A stretch of 64,000 nucleotides of DNA from NCBI GenBank assembly GCA_001604105.1, contig LVAQ01000006.1, positions 186,001 through 250,000 of the forward strand, written 5' to 3'. The notes beneath the pieces are model-generated. The model saw only the letters and a program-made list of their open reading frames with translations, was not told where the DNA came from and did no database searches. The DNA is from Clostridiales bacterium Firm_11. Its GTDB lineage: Bacteria > Bacillota > Clostridia > Christensenellales > Aristaeellaceae. Shown in pieces: positions 37,364 to 45,985 of the stretch (positions are counted from its first letter, which is position 1; the number at the start of each line of letters is the position of its first letter). The position numbers and the translations under genes are program-made.

Positions 37364-38710
37364 ATGCTGCGTGTAATGCTGGTTGACGATGAAGCGCTCG
37401 CATTGGAAGGGCTTCGTCTGCTGATTGATTGGCAGGCAGAGGGCTTCTCGATCTGTGCTGAGTGCAGCAGCGCTTCGCAGGCGTTGCTGGCGATACCCGC
37501 CGCACTGCCGGATTTAATCGTCACGGACATCCGCATGCCGGGCATGGACGGCCTTCAGCTGATGGAGCTTGCCAGAGAAAACGGCTTTCGCGGCGAATTC
37601 GTGGTGGTCAGCGGCTATGGTGATTTTGACTATGCGCAGCGTGCGCTTCAAATCGGGGTTTCGGGATATCTGTTAAAACCAATCGAATCATCCGAAGCAG
37701 CAGAAGTGCTGGAGCATGTACGGGACCGGTTGATCACCCGGGAAGCGATCCGCATCGGACGTCGTACCAAAACGCAGCAGGCGCTGGCTTCGGTTCTGAG
37801 CGGTCAAACCAGTGCGATTGATGAACTCCCCGCCGGACACTGCTGGCGCTTGGCAACATGGGGCGCTCCTCTTCCTTATGAAATTGTAAGCACATTACTG
37901 GCATCTTTCCCCGATGGCATTGCCTCCTCCCACATTATTGAGGATAAGGAGTTTCTGGTATTACAATGGCCAACGAGCGGTCCCGAGCCTTTTCTGGATA
38001 CCTCCACGGCAATCCTGACGAATCACCACCGAAAGGTAATGATCAGCGGGGTGTGCACATCGGCGGATCAACTTCCTTTGCAGCTCGACGCATTAATGAA
38101 GCGAATTGAAGGTATCTCTGCTTTAATACCGGAGCGGATTGACGCGCTGGTGAAAGCCATCGCTTTAAGAGATATGCAAGCGTGCATCACGCAAAGCGCC
38201 AATCTGGAAAGGCTCTGTGCCGCATGCGGCACCAATACGCGCGCCTGTGTTCGCGCAAGGCTGTTCAGCGAGTGCGCAAGCCTGTTGGCCATCAAACCTG
38301 CCATGCTGCAAGCTTTTATTGAAGCACAGCCCAACACCATTGAAACCATCAGCCTTGAAGCCATCCACAGACTAGCGCCGGAACACTCGCATATCAGCCG
38401 CCGTGCGATCGCCTGGATGGAAGAAAGGCTTGTTGAGCGTATATCACTGGAGACTGTCGCCGAAGCGCTCGGCTATAATGCGACCTATCTGGGCCGCGTA
38501 TTTCGTGAGGAACAGGGTTTGGGCTTTCGCGAATGGTTAAACCAACGCCGAATCGTGTACGCGGCCGATCTCCTATGTTCCTCCGACGACGCGTTGTATG
38601 CCATTGCTGAGCAATCCGGTTTCAAGCATTATAAACGATTCCTTGAACATTTCAAACGCCATTACGGCATGCCGCCTGATCAATACCGCAGGGAGAGAAA
38701 ACAACGCTGA
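37364..38710 (+). CDS. YesN-type response regulator (REC plus AraC domain), second copy
   Basis: A 448-residue regulator: receiver domain (MLRVMLVDDE, phospho-acceptor Asp in LIVTDIRMPGMDG, Lys in YLLKPIES), a variable middle, and a C-terminal AraC domain (LETVAEALGYNATYLGRVFREE to HYKRFLEHFKRHYGMPPDQY). Both this protein and the regulator at 34133 keep all receiver residues, so one kinase may serve two regulators. It starts 5 nt after the kinase stop and ends 80 nt from the convergent importer permease gene, its likely target operon. Confidence 0.93.
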   Translation: MLRVMLVDDEALALEGLRLLIDWQAEGFSICAECSSASQALLAIPAALPDLIVTDIRMPGMDGLQLMELARENGFRGEFVVVSGYGDFDYAQRALQIGVSGYLLKPIESSEAAEVLEHVRDRLITREAIRIGRRTKTQQALASVLSGQTSAIDELPAGHCWRLATWGAPLPYEIVSTLLASFPDGIASSHIIEDKEFLVLQWPTSGPEPFLDTSTAILTNHHRKVMISGVCTSADQLPLQLDALMKRIEGISALIPERIDALVKAIALRDMQACITQSANLERLCAACGTNTRACVRARLFSECASLLAIKPAMLQAFIEAQPNTIETISLEAIHRLAPEHSHISRRAIAWMEERLVERISLETVAEALGYNATYLGRVFREEQGLGFREWLNQRRIVYAADLLCSSDDALYAIAEQSGFKHYKRFLEHFKRHYGMPPDQYRRERKQR

Positions 38711-38790
38711 CCCGCCCAAAGCGATTCAACGCTGTTTTAACTGATTTCGCCTGGCATGGTTCATGTTTTGGGCACTTGGCTGTATCAGCT

Positions 38791-39711
38791 TTATCCCTTG
38801 ATGCTTCCCACGCTTAACCCAACCACGAAATACCGCTGTAAAAACGGATAAATGACCACGATGGGCGCAGCCGAAATCACTGTGATGGCCGCGCGAATGG
38901 TAACGGGTGTGGTGAGTGTTGTACTCGCGGCTGCGTCCGCAGTGGTCATGGCAGCATTGGCGCTGTTGGTTGTTGTGGCTAACTTCATTTTCAACAGGTA
39001 TTGAAGCGTATGCAGCTGCACTTTACCCGCGTTGTATAGGTGCGTATCAAACCAGCTGTTCCACGCGCCAACCGCAACAAATAACGCAACGGTTGCCACG
39101 ACTGGCATTGTAAGCGGAAAAATCACGCGCCAGAACAGGTAAAAATCCCCCGCGCCATCAATACGGCCAGATTCCACAAGCGCATCCGGCAACCCCAGAA
39201 TATACGTGCGGGTTACAATCATATTAAAGCAGGAGAACATCGTTGGGATGATATACACCCAAAAGCTCCTGCCGAGCCCCAACGTACGCTGGATCAACAG
39301 GTAATTGGGGATCAGCCCCGCATTAATATACATGGTTAGCACCATGGCCGTCGTGATGAGTTTTCGCAAAACGTATTCACGTCTGCTAAGGGCAAAGGAT
39401 AGCATCGACGTAAATATCACATTGAGCACTGTCTGTAGCACGGTACGTGATATCGTGATAAAGAAAGCATTGAAGATGATCTCATCCTGAAAAATGGTCT
39501 CATAGCTTTTCATGCTGAATACCCGTGGCCATAGACCAATGCCCCCGCGCACCGCATCCGTGCCATCATTAAAGGATATGGCAATCGTATTGAGAACCGG
39601 ATAAAGTGTGATGAACATTATTAGAATCATCACAGCGGCATTAATAAGCGGAAAAATGGAACGCCTGCGGAAGCCTCTGTTCCGTTTGCGTGTGATGGCG
39701 TTAATGATCAC
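38791..39711 (-). CDS. Sugar ABC transporter permease, LplC type (second importer)
   Basis: A 306-residue six-helix permease with EAA loop DALVESGRIDGAGDFYLFWRVIFPL and the C-terminus VVGLSVGSIKG. It starts with GTG at 39711, nine nt after AAGGAGG. It ends the operon that begins with the binding protein at 42487. No ATPase is encoded nearby. Likely cargo is (methyl)glucuronoxylan-derived aldouronate oligosaccharide, inferred from the GH67, GH8 and GH39 neighbours. Confidence 0.92.
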   Translation of the reverse strand: MIINAITRKRNRGFRRRSIFPLINAAVMILIMFITLYPVLNTIAISFNDGTDAVRGGIGLWPRVFSMKSYETIFQDEIIFNAFFITISRTVLQTVLNVIFTSMLSFALSRREYVLRKLITTAMVLTMYINAGLIPNYLLIQRTLGLGRSFWVYIIPTMFSCFNMIVTRTYILGLPDALVESGRIDGAGDFYLFWRVIFPLTMPVVATVALFVAVGAWNSWFDTHLYNAGKVQLHTLQYLLKMKLATTTNSANAAMTTADAAASTTLTTPVTIRAAITVISAAPIVVIYPFLQRYFVVGLSVGSIKG

Positions 39712-39725
39712 TGGTGTTGCCCTCC

Positions 39726-40697
39726 TTACAGCAAAGTATCCTCTCCAAGCCTTTTGGCGGTGATGTTTGCGCTTACCATCAGCGCGATGGACACAATGCT
39801 CTTAAAGATTCCGGCGGCAATCGCCCGGCTGTACTGCCCTTTGGTGATGCCGTACTTGAGCGCAAAAATATCGATCGTTTGCGACCAATCCATCACGACA
39901 TTCTGCCCCATCAGATATTGGATTTCGAAACCAGCCTCCATCAGATAGCCGATGTTCATAATCAGCAGCACCATAAACGTACTGCGGATTCCGGGCAGTG
40001 TAATGTGCAGCATCTTCTTAAAGCGACCCGCTCCATCCATCTCGGACGCTTCATATAGCGCGGGGTCGATGGCGCTCATGGCTGCCAGGTATATGATCGC
40101 GTTCCAGCCGCACTCCTTCCAAACGTTTATACCTCCGACGAGCCACCAGAAATATCGCCCTTCTCCCAGAAAGAAGATGGGTGTTTTTGATAAACCCAGC
40201 GAGAGAATCAACTGATTGACAGCGCCCGTGCTGGAAAGTATGTTCTGGGCAAGCCCGACCACAATCACCCAGCTTAGAAAATGCGGCAGGTATGTTACGG
40301 TCTGCACTGTGCGCTTGAACCGCAGGCTCTTGATTTCATTCAAGAAAAGCGCTAACAGGATGGGAAATACAAACCCAAAAACCAGATTGATAGCAGCCAT
40401 TGCAAAAGTATTGCGAATAGCACCGATAAACTCCGTTCTGGAGAACAACCATTCGAAATTCTTGAGCCCGACCCACTCGTTTTCAAAGAGCGGAACAGCC
40501 GGCTTATAGTCCATGAACGCGGTGATCCAGCCCCAAAGCGGGGAGTAGTTGAACAGGCAAATATAAAGAAACATCGGCACGCTCATCAACGCGAGCTGCT
40601 TTTGCTGCCATAAACGTTTGAAAAAGGATATCTGCTTAAACGATACTTGACCGATGTCTTTGGCGCTCGCGTTTGCTTTTGCGCTTGGCAAGGGCAT
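39726..40697 (-). CDS. Sugar ABC transporter permease, LplB type (second importer)
   Basis: A 323-residue MalF-like permease with the EAA loop ALYEASEMDGAGRFKKMLHITLPG. The cytoplasmic N-terminal extension of about 45 residues precedes the first helix. The start is the ATG at 40697 with GTGAGGTG upstream; the open frame extends 14 codons further without a better ribosome site. It follows the binding-protein gene across a strong hairpin and precedes its partner permease by 14 nt. Confidence 0.9.
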   Translation of the reverse strand: MPLPSAKANASAKDIGQVSFKQISFFKRLWQQKQLALMSVPMFLYICLFNYSPLWGWITAFMDYKPAVPLFENEWVGLKNFEWLFSRTEFIGAIRNTFAMAAINLVFGFVFPILLALFLNEIKSLRFKRTVQTVTYLPHFLSWVIVVGLAQNILSSTGAVNQLILSLGLSKTPIFFLGEGRYFWWLVGGINVWKECGWNAIIYLAAMSAIDPALYEASEMDGAGRFKKMLHITLPGIRSTFMVLLIMNIGYLMEAGFEIQYLMGQNVVMDWSQTIDIFALKYGITKGQYSRAIAAGIFKSIVSIALMVSANITAKRLGEDTLL

Positions 40698-40785
40698 ACA
40701 CCTCACTTGGGAACAAATTCGAAATCGTATGCACACCATTCATACCCAATAAAATCTGCATACATATGAATGCGTTGCCATAGAG

Positions 40786-40814
40786 AACGGCGGGAGGGAT
40801 TCCCTCCCGCCGTT
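40786..40814 (-). promoter_or_regulatory. Intercistronic hairpin between binding-protein and permease genes (second importer)
   Basis: Perfect 13-bp stem AACGGCGGGAGGG/CCCTCCCGCCGTT with a 3-nt loop, 14 nt after the binding-protein stop, in the same place as the hairpin at 27047-27072. No T-tract follows. Confidence 0.65.
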
Positions 40815-40828
40815 TGCACATGGGAAGC

Positions 40829-42487
40829 TTATGGCAGGGTGTTCTTCTCAACCAGCTTGAGAATCGATTCCTGCATGAAGTCTACAAAATCACTCACGGG
40901 GATGGCTACCACTGCCGCGACAAACTCATCCCACTTCGCGTCAAACTCTGCCTCGTCACACATAATCACCTGCGGAAGCAGTTTACGTTGTGTGTCTTGG
41001 AAAGCTGCTTTGGCATCATTGGCATCCTGATCCACCGTTACGTCAATCTGCCACGCTTCGCCATACGGCGCCAGCGGGATCGGATCATTGAAGAAGTCCA
41101 ACGGGCGCTTCATGCCGTATTGGTTGAGGAAATCCTTGTCATAATCGTTCATCTGCAGGTAGTAGCACTCCGGCTGCACCAGCGGATCCCAGTTATTGCC
41201 ATCATCCATCACGCCTTGCTTTTTGGGCATGGAGTTGGTGAGCACATAAGCGCTGTTGGCATTCTTCCAAACCGCGTTGGCCGCGTTCTGAATCTGGTCG
41301 TAGGTGCGCAGGTAACGGCCATCTTCCTTGTAATAATCTTCGCCCTCAATACCCCACCAGATGATCTGCTGCCAGCTTTCATCAAGCATTTTCTCCATGA
41401 ACTGTACCATGCGCTCCGGGTATTGGCAGTTCACGCTGATGCCAAAGCCGCGGTTCACATTGATAACCGTACCATTGAGGTAGTGCTCGGTGATTTCTTT
41501 GCCAGCCTGCTCGGCGGTGTATACGATTGGCAATCCCTGATAGGTGCTGTCGAACATTTCAGCGGCCTTGAGCGCATCGGTGGCCGTGTTGAAGTTCCAC
41601 GCCTGATCAAACATGCCAACAACGGTACCGCTGGAAAGCTTGGCCAGGTACTGATCATAGTTCATTACAAAGGTATCCTGAGAGATCAGCCCTTTGTGGA
41701 ACAATTCGTTCAGCTTTTTGTAGTAAACCTTTGCGTAGTCCTGAATCACATATACATCAGTCTTGTAATTGTCTTCGATATCTACGATAACATCGCCATC
41801 ATTGGGGCGACCCATCAGGTGCTGTACGGGATTGAACAGGCAGAACGCGCGCCAGTCTTCACAGAGAATTGCGAAGCCTTCATTCTTCTGCCCTTTTTCA
41901 TTGGTCGGGTTGGCAGCCACATACGCTTCAATCAGGTCAAAGTACTCGTCCATGGTTTTGATAACGGGATAACCGCCCCATGCGAGCACTTTCTTCTGCA
42001 TGAAGAAAGCAGGGCCATTTACGTAGTTCATGCCGTATTCTTCTGTGTTGTAGTAGCGTCCGTAATTGGGCACGATATAGAGCTTGCCCTCATCGTCCAG
42101 CAAACGTCCCAGATAGGGTTGGATATAGCTGTAGAGGTTGGGCGTCGCTTCTTCGCTGATGTAATCCATCAGGTTGACCAATGCGCCCGCCTCGATCAAC
42201 TTCTCGGCGCTGTTGCCGCCGTCCATCAAATCGGCATAATCCTGACCTGCAATCTTCACGCCCAATGTTTCATTGAGGTCACCAGCGAGGAATTCAAACT
42301 CGAATTTGAGGCCAAATTCTTCTTCGATCATCTTGAAGACTTTGTTGTCACTGGTAGGTTGATCGCGCGCCTCACCAACGAAGACGGTAACGGTGAGCGG
42401 TTCCTGCGCGCCTTCGGCCATGGCCGGAATCGCGATCATCGAGCCTAGCATCACCAGTGCCAGAAGCAGGGATAAGAGCTTACGCAT
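40829..42487 (-). CDS. Extracellular sugar-binding protein of second ABC importer (LplA type)
   Basis: A 552-residue binding protein. The signal peptide (residues 1-23, ending IPAMA before EGAQEP) has no lipobox Cys. The mature part is a large type-1 binding protein with QPTSDNKVFKMIEEEFGL and DFLNQYGMKRPLDFF segments, typical of LplA-like lipoproteins of Paenibacillus and Clostridia apart from the missing Cys. The start is the ATG at 42487 with AAGGAGG upstream. Likely ligand: substituted xylo-oligosaccharides. A long antisense frame over this gene is a shadow. Confidence 0.92.
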   Translation of the reverse strand: MRKLLSLLLALVMLGSMIAIPAMAEGAQEPLTVTVFVGEARDQPTSDNKVFKMIEEEFGLKFEFEFLAGDLNETLGVKIAGQDYADLMDGGNSAEKLIEAGALVNLMDYISEEATPNLYSYIQPYLGRLLDDEGKLYIVPNYGRYYNTEEYGMNYVNGPAFFMQKKVLAWGGYPVIKTMDEYFDLIEAYVAANPTNEKGQKNEGFAILCEDWRAFCLFNPVQHLMGRPNDGDVIVDIEDNYKTDVYVIQDYAKVYYKKLNELFHKGLISQDTFVMNYDQYLAKLSSGTVVGMFDQAWNFNTATDALKAAEMFDSTYQGLPIVYTAEQAGKEITEHYLNGTVINVNRGFGISVNCQYPERMVQFMEKMLDESWQQIIWWGIEGEDYYKEDGRYLRTYDQIQNAANAVWKNANSAYVLTNSMPKKQGVMDDGNNWDPLVQPECYYLQMNDYDKDFLNQYGMKRPLDFFNDPIPLAPYGEAWQIDVTVDQDANDAKAAFQDTQRKLLPQVIMCDEAEFDAKWDEFVAAVVAIPVSDFVDFMQESILKLVEKNTLP

Positions 42488-42603
42488 AATTTTTCCTCCT
42501 TGTTTATGATTGGCTTGGAGCACAAGCCTGAATTATCTAAAGCATACCATGTTTTACCTGGCCGGGAAATGACCATAATGTGATAAGAACCATGAAAAAG
42601 TAT

Positions 42604-42619
42604 AGTTGTATTGACAACT
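42604..42619. promoter_or_regulatory. Inverted repeat upstream of the second importer
   Basis: AGTTGT-ATTG-ACAACT, 117 bp upstream of the binding-protein ATG and directly before a minus-strand TATACT that lacks a good -35 box. It may be an activator or repressor site; no regulator can be tied to it. Confidence 0.3.
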
Positions 42620-42727
42620 TGAACTGTGCATGGGTTGCTGTCGAAGCATCGTAATGCGCATCAGGCGTCATCTCCCATGGTTATCATGATTGCATTACCC
42701 TACGTTTTTCCTTTTGCAAGGGCAGCA

Positions 42728-43828
42728 TCATGCCCATTGCGTGTATCGACCCGCCAGCATCAGTAAGCAAAAGAAGTACAGACAATTATCATAGTACCGC
42801 CGCTCGCCTTTCCTTGGCGGAGTTTGCCAAAAACGCATTGCCCATTTACGGCTCAGCGAGGTGTTCGTAGCCAAGGCTGCCGCGGCAGTGGTGGCAATCA
42901 GTGCCATGGGATGTAACGCCGGTGGTATTTTCGGTTTTCCATCTACCGTATATGTCATGAAAGGCTCGCGATTCCACAGAAAACGATGCAGCCTGTCCAC
43001 GATGTGTTTATACTCCTTCCGCTCTCCATTCCAGCCGCTATCCAGCCCGATATTCATTGCAACGCGATAGGCGTCACTAAAGAAATCACCATGTCCATAG
43101 GTGGTTTCCGGCGTTCCGTCATAATGCGCATATTCAGGTGCCAGTCCAGTTTCCGGATCGCACGCAAGCAACAGGTAGGCGCGGCTCGCATCGGCAGCGC
43201 GTTTCCAGAAAGGCCTGTCTGCTTCATCCGCCAAATGGGCAAAGCGCTCATAAAAATGTGGGAGATGATACGATGGATCACTGAACGGGCTTTCCGGCAC
43301 AAAACGAATCAGCGCGGTATCCGGATCCCACATCGGCTCCCCGCCCTTGACGATTTCATGCTGGTGCAGGGCATGGCGCAGGATATCGCGCGCCTGTGAA
43401 GCATAATCAAACGGAGGCTCTCTATCCCCCCATCGCGCGGATGCAAAGAACAAAGCCATCGCATAGTATTCTTCCCCATCGGGTGCAGGGCCGTCACTGT
43501 TTCGTTGCCCGTCCGGCTGGACAGACCAGGCAAAATACCCCGCATACCTGCCTGTTTCATTCGACATGTATCGCTTGCTGAACATCCAAAGCTTGTCGAA
43601 CAAATCACGGCGATCCATTTGCACGGCAATCATCATGCCGTAGCTCATGCCTTCACTGCGGGCATCCAGGTTGCCCGTATCCAGCAAATATGCCGCATCC
43701 TCCCCGACTTCAAAATAGAACTTTTCCAGCGGATCGGTGAAAATCGCATGGAATGCCGCATTAATGCGCGCGTCAATGTCCTCCTGCGCAATACCTAGCG
43801 CCGCGAGAAGGTTAAGGGTGGTTTTCAT
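42728..43828 (-). CDS. Reducing-end-xylose-releasing exo-oligoxylanase, GH8 (Rex)
   Basis: A 366-residue (alpha/alpha)6-barrel GH8 enzyme that removes xylose from the reducing end of xylo-oligosaccharides. The general acid is Glu59 in ARSEGMSYGMMIA and the general base Asp252 in FFSDAYRVAMNIG, equal to E70 and D263 of the Bacillus halodurans enzyme with a constant offset. No signal peptide, so it works on imported oligomers. GGAGGG precedes the ATG. It follows the GH67 gene by 17 nt and shares its promoter; the importer genes lie 240 bp downstream. Confidence 0.92.
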   Translation of the reverse strand: MKTTLNLLAALGIAQEDIDARINAAFHAIFTDPLEKFYFEVGEDAAYLLDTGNLDARSEGMSYGMMIAVQMDRRDLFDKLWMFSKRYMSNETGRYAGYFAWSVQPDGQRNSDGPAPDGEEYYAMALFFASARWGDREPPFDYASQARDILRHALHQHEIVKGGEPMWDPDTALIRFVPESPFSDPSYHLPHFYERFAHLADEADRPFWKRAADASRAYLLLACDPETGLAPEYAHYDGTPETTYGHGDFFSDAYRVAMNIGLDSGWNGERKEYKHIVDRLHRFLWNREPFMTYTVDGKPKIPPALHPMALIATTAAAALATNTSLSRKWAMRFWQTPPRKGERRYYDNCLYFFCLLMLAGRYTQWA

Positions 43829-43845
43829 ACCTGATCCCTCCGAAA

Positions 43846-45660
43846 CTATAGTTGATTTTCGTGTGGAAAACCAGACAGCCGATGAAAAAAATCACAGATC
43901 ACATCCCGCCATTCTTTCGCGTTTTGCACTTGACACTGCATCCGATCCCATGCGGAATCAAAAACCCATGTCGGCAGCTTTCCCTGAAGTTCTCGCAGGC
44001 TTTCACGCATCGCCTCTACTTCTTGCACGGCTTGCCTGTGGTCTTCATCAATGCGTTGTACCAAGGTGCGGCCGTCCTTCATGACATAGCCATAGGGCAA
44101 ACGGTGGAAGAACAGCAAAAGCGATTCGGGGCAGGAATCTCTGTTATTGTAGCGTTCCCGCAAACGCGTAGGGTACTGGTCCGTAAAGCCTGTACCCTTT
44201 GACGTTCGATCAATACCCACCGCATACCTGTCCGCACGGTGGTAGGTACCCCACCGATCATATTCGTACCCCATGGGATTCGGTCCGTAATGGTGTCCTG
44301 GGTTTACCATCCAGCAAAGCCCAAGCGGCGCGGTATAGCCTTCATAAATCGCTCGGCTGGTAAGCAGCATGCGCCGCAGGATTGCATGCGCATCCTCCTC
44401 CAGGTTGTATGTCAGGCGCAGCCACCTATCGGTAACCGTTTCAAAGGAAAGGGTGGGGTTCCACGCAGTACAGCCATACGCAAACAGATTCACCTGTGCA
44501 AAGGGATGTCCCGTCCAGTTTACGTCGCTTCCTATATTCGCAACCGCGGCGACCGCATCCATGGATTGGCCTGGCACATCTTCAAAGATTTCATGCCACA
44601 TTCCCTGCATTGCATATAGATCGATCTGCTGTCCAGTGTATTCCTGTGTCAGCTGCAACTCTAGCGCTTTGCGGGTTCTGGGCATGGCCAGCAGAAGGGG
44701 GCTGGGCGGCTCTCGAACCTGAAAATCAAAAGGGCCGTGTTTGATTTGCAGGATAACATTATGCGCAAAACAACCGTCCAGCGGAGCGTAATGCTCATAG
44801 GCCGCCTTAGGTCGATCGGTCAGTATGTCGCGCCAATCCTGCCTGCAATTATAGACAAAACAACGCCAGACCAGTATACCGCCATACGGCTCCAGTGCCT
44901 CCGCCAGAAGGTTTGCGCCCTGTGCATGATTCCGTCCATAAGTATGCGGGCCAGGCCTGCCTTCCGAATCCGCCTTAATCAGGAATCCACAGAGATTGGG
45001 CACATATCGGTATACAAGTTCGACGCGGTTTCGCCACCACGCGGCCACCTGTTCATCCATTGGGTCGGCAGTCGGCAAATCATACTGAAGCGGCATTGCA
45101 AAATCCGCCGCCACCAAAAGGCGTATCCCGAAGGGCGCAAACAGCTCGGCTATCGCGGCCAGTTCCGGCAAAAACCGTTCGTCAAGTAGCGCCTGTGCCG
45201 CAAGCGTTACATTAACATTGTTGATACAAATCACATTGATACCAACCGATGCAAGCAAACGCGCATAGGCGCGGAGCCTGGCCGCATCATACTGAAAGTG
45301 TCCCTCCCGAAAGAACAGCGATTGTCCCGCGTAACCACGCTCGATCGTCCCGTCCACGTTATCCCAATGATTGAGCATCCGCAACGTGTAATCGGGCGTC
45401 TGCTCCCCCTGCGGATAGGCAAGGCCAAGCCGTTTGCATTCCATTGCGCGGTATGCGCCGTACAATAGCCCGGTGTTGCCGCCGATGAGATAACCGCCCT
45501 GCTCATGCTGACGTATCTCATAACGATCGCCCCAGTTTTCCCTTGCTTCCAGCTGAAAAGCTATCCCTTCTTGATTCAATTCCCAGTGCGCAATCTGCAA
45601 AGGCGTGCTCAACGTACAGGGCGGATCCCGTTGCGGCAGCCAGCAAGCTTCCCACTGCAT
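43846..45660 (-). CDS. Alpha-glucuronidase, GH67
   Basis: A 604-residue cytoplasmic GH67 enzyme that removes (4-O-methyl)glucuronic acid from the terminal xylose of aldouronates. The general acid Glu233 is in IKADSEGRPGP, and the Asp/Glu pair of the base are Asp312 in KHGPFDFQVREP and Glu340 in QEYTG, spaced 28 residues exactly as in characterised members. The YRAMECKRLGL and NHWDNVDGTIERGYAG segments are family hallmarks. No signal peptide. It is slightly shorter than the usual 680-700 residues. The start is the ATG at 45660 with GGGGAG upstream; a 27-codon longer frame would overlap the promoter. Confidence 0.94.
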   Translation of the reverse strand: MQWEACWLPQRDPPCTLSTPLQIAHWELNQEGIAFQLEARENWGDRYEIRQHEQGGYLIGGNTGLLYGAYRAMECKRLGLAYPQGEQTPDYTLRMLNHWDNVDGTIERGYAGQSLFFREGHFQYDAARLRAYARLLASVGINVICINNVNVTLAAQALLDERFLPELAAIAELFAPFGIRLLVAADFAMPLQYDLPTADPMDEQVAAWWRNRVELVYRYVPNLCGFLIKADSEGRPGPHTYGRNHAQGANLLAEALEPYGGILVWRCFVYNCRQDWRDILTDRPKAAYEHYAPLDGCFAHNVILQIKHGPFDFQVREPPSPLLLAMPRTRKALELQLTQEYTGQQIDLYAMQGMWHEIFEDVPGQSMDAVAAVANIGSDVNWTGHPFAQVNLFAYGCTAWNPTLSFETVTDRWLRLTYNLEEDAHAILRRMLLTSRAIYEGYTAPLGLCWMVNPGHHYGPNPMGYEYDRWGTYHRADRYAVGIDRTSKGTGFTDQYPTRLRERYNNRDSCPESLLLFFHRLPYGYVMKDGRTLVQRIDEDHRQAVQEVEAMRESLRELQGKLPTWVFDSAWDRMQCQVQNAKEWRDVICDFFHRLSGFPHENQL

Positions 45661-45685
45661 TTGATTCTCCCCTCTCCATGGTAAG

Positions 45686-45714
45686 AGCATATCATCAGCG
45701 GTGCGGTTCGCCAA
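45686..45714 (-). promoter_or_regulatory. SigA-type promoter of GH67-GH8
   Basis: Minus strand TTGGCG (45714-45709), 17-nt spacer, TATGCT (45691-45686), only 26 nt before the GH67 start. Confidence 0.6.
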
Positions 45715-45872
45715 TGGCGGTTTACGCAGGGAAACCCCCAAAAACTATGCGTAATGCGCTCGTGGCTACCCGACGGTTCCTTTCATCTAGCGTGGGTTCG
45801 TTTTGGACATCTGGCGGATGCAGTCAGCGGTATCCCGCGCAAGTCAACATTCCATTTTTTATCTCCTTGTCA

Positions 45873-45901
45873 TTGCTTTTCCTACCATTTTGCTGTATGA
45901 T
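45873..45901 (+). promoter_or_regulatory. SigA-type promoter of the lipoprotein/HD-GYP/hybrid-kinase operon
   Basis: TTGCTT (45873-45878), 17-nt spacer, TATGAT (45896-45901), 85 nt upstream of the lipoprotein start. The 325 bp between the GH67 and lipoprotein genes hold only these two divergent promoters. Confidence 0.6.
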
Positions 45902-45985
45902 TGGGTAAACGATTCCTGTATGACATGATAAACATTCCTTTCTGTTTTCGTCCCTTACATTACCACAGCATAATGAGGGATAACC

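Noticed and set aside
40814..42448. A 544-codon open frame antisense to the second binding-protein gene
   Set aside because: It has no ribosome site or recognisable domain. The opposite strand encodes a clear signal-peptide-bearing binding protein over the same bases.
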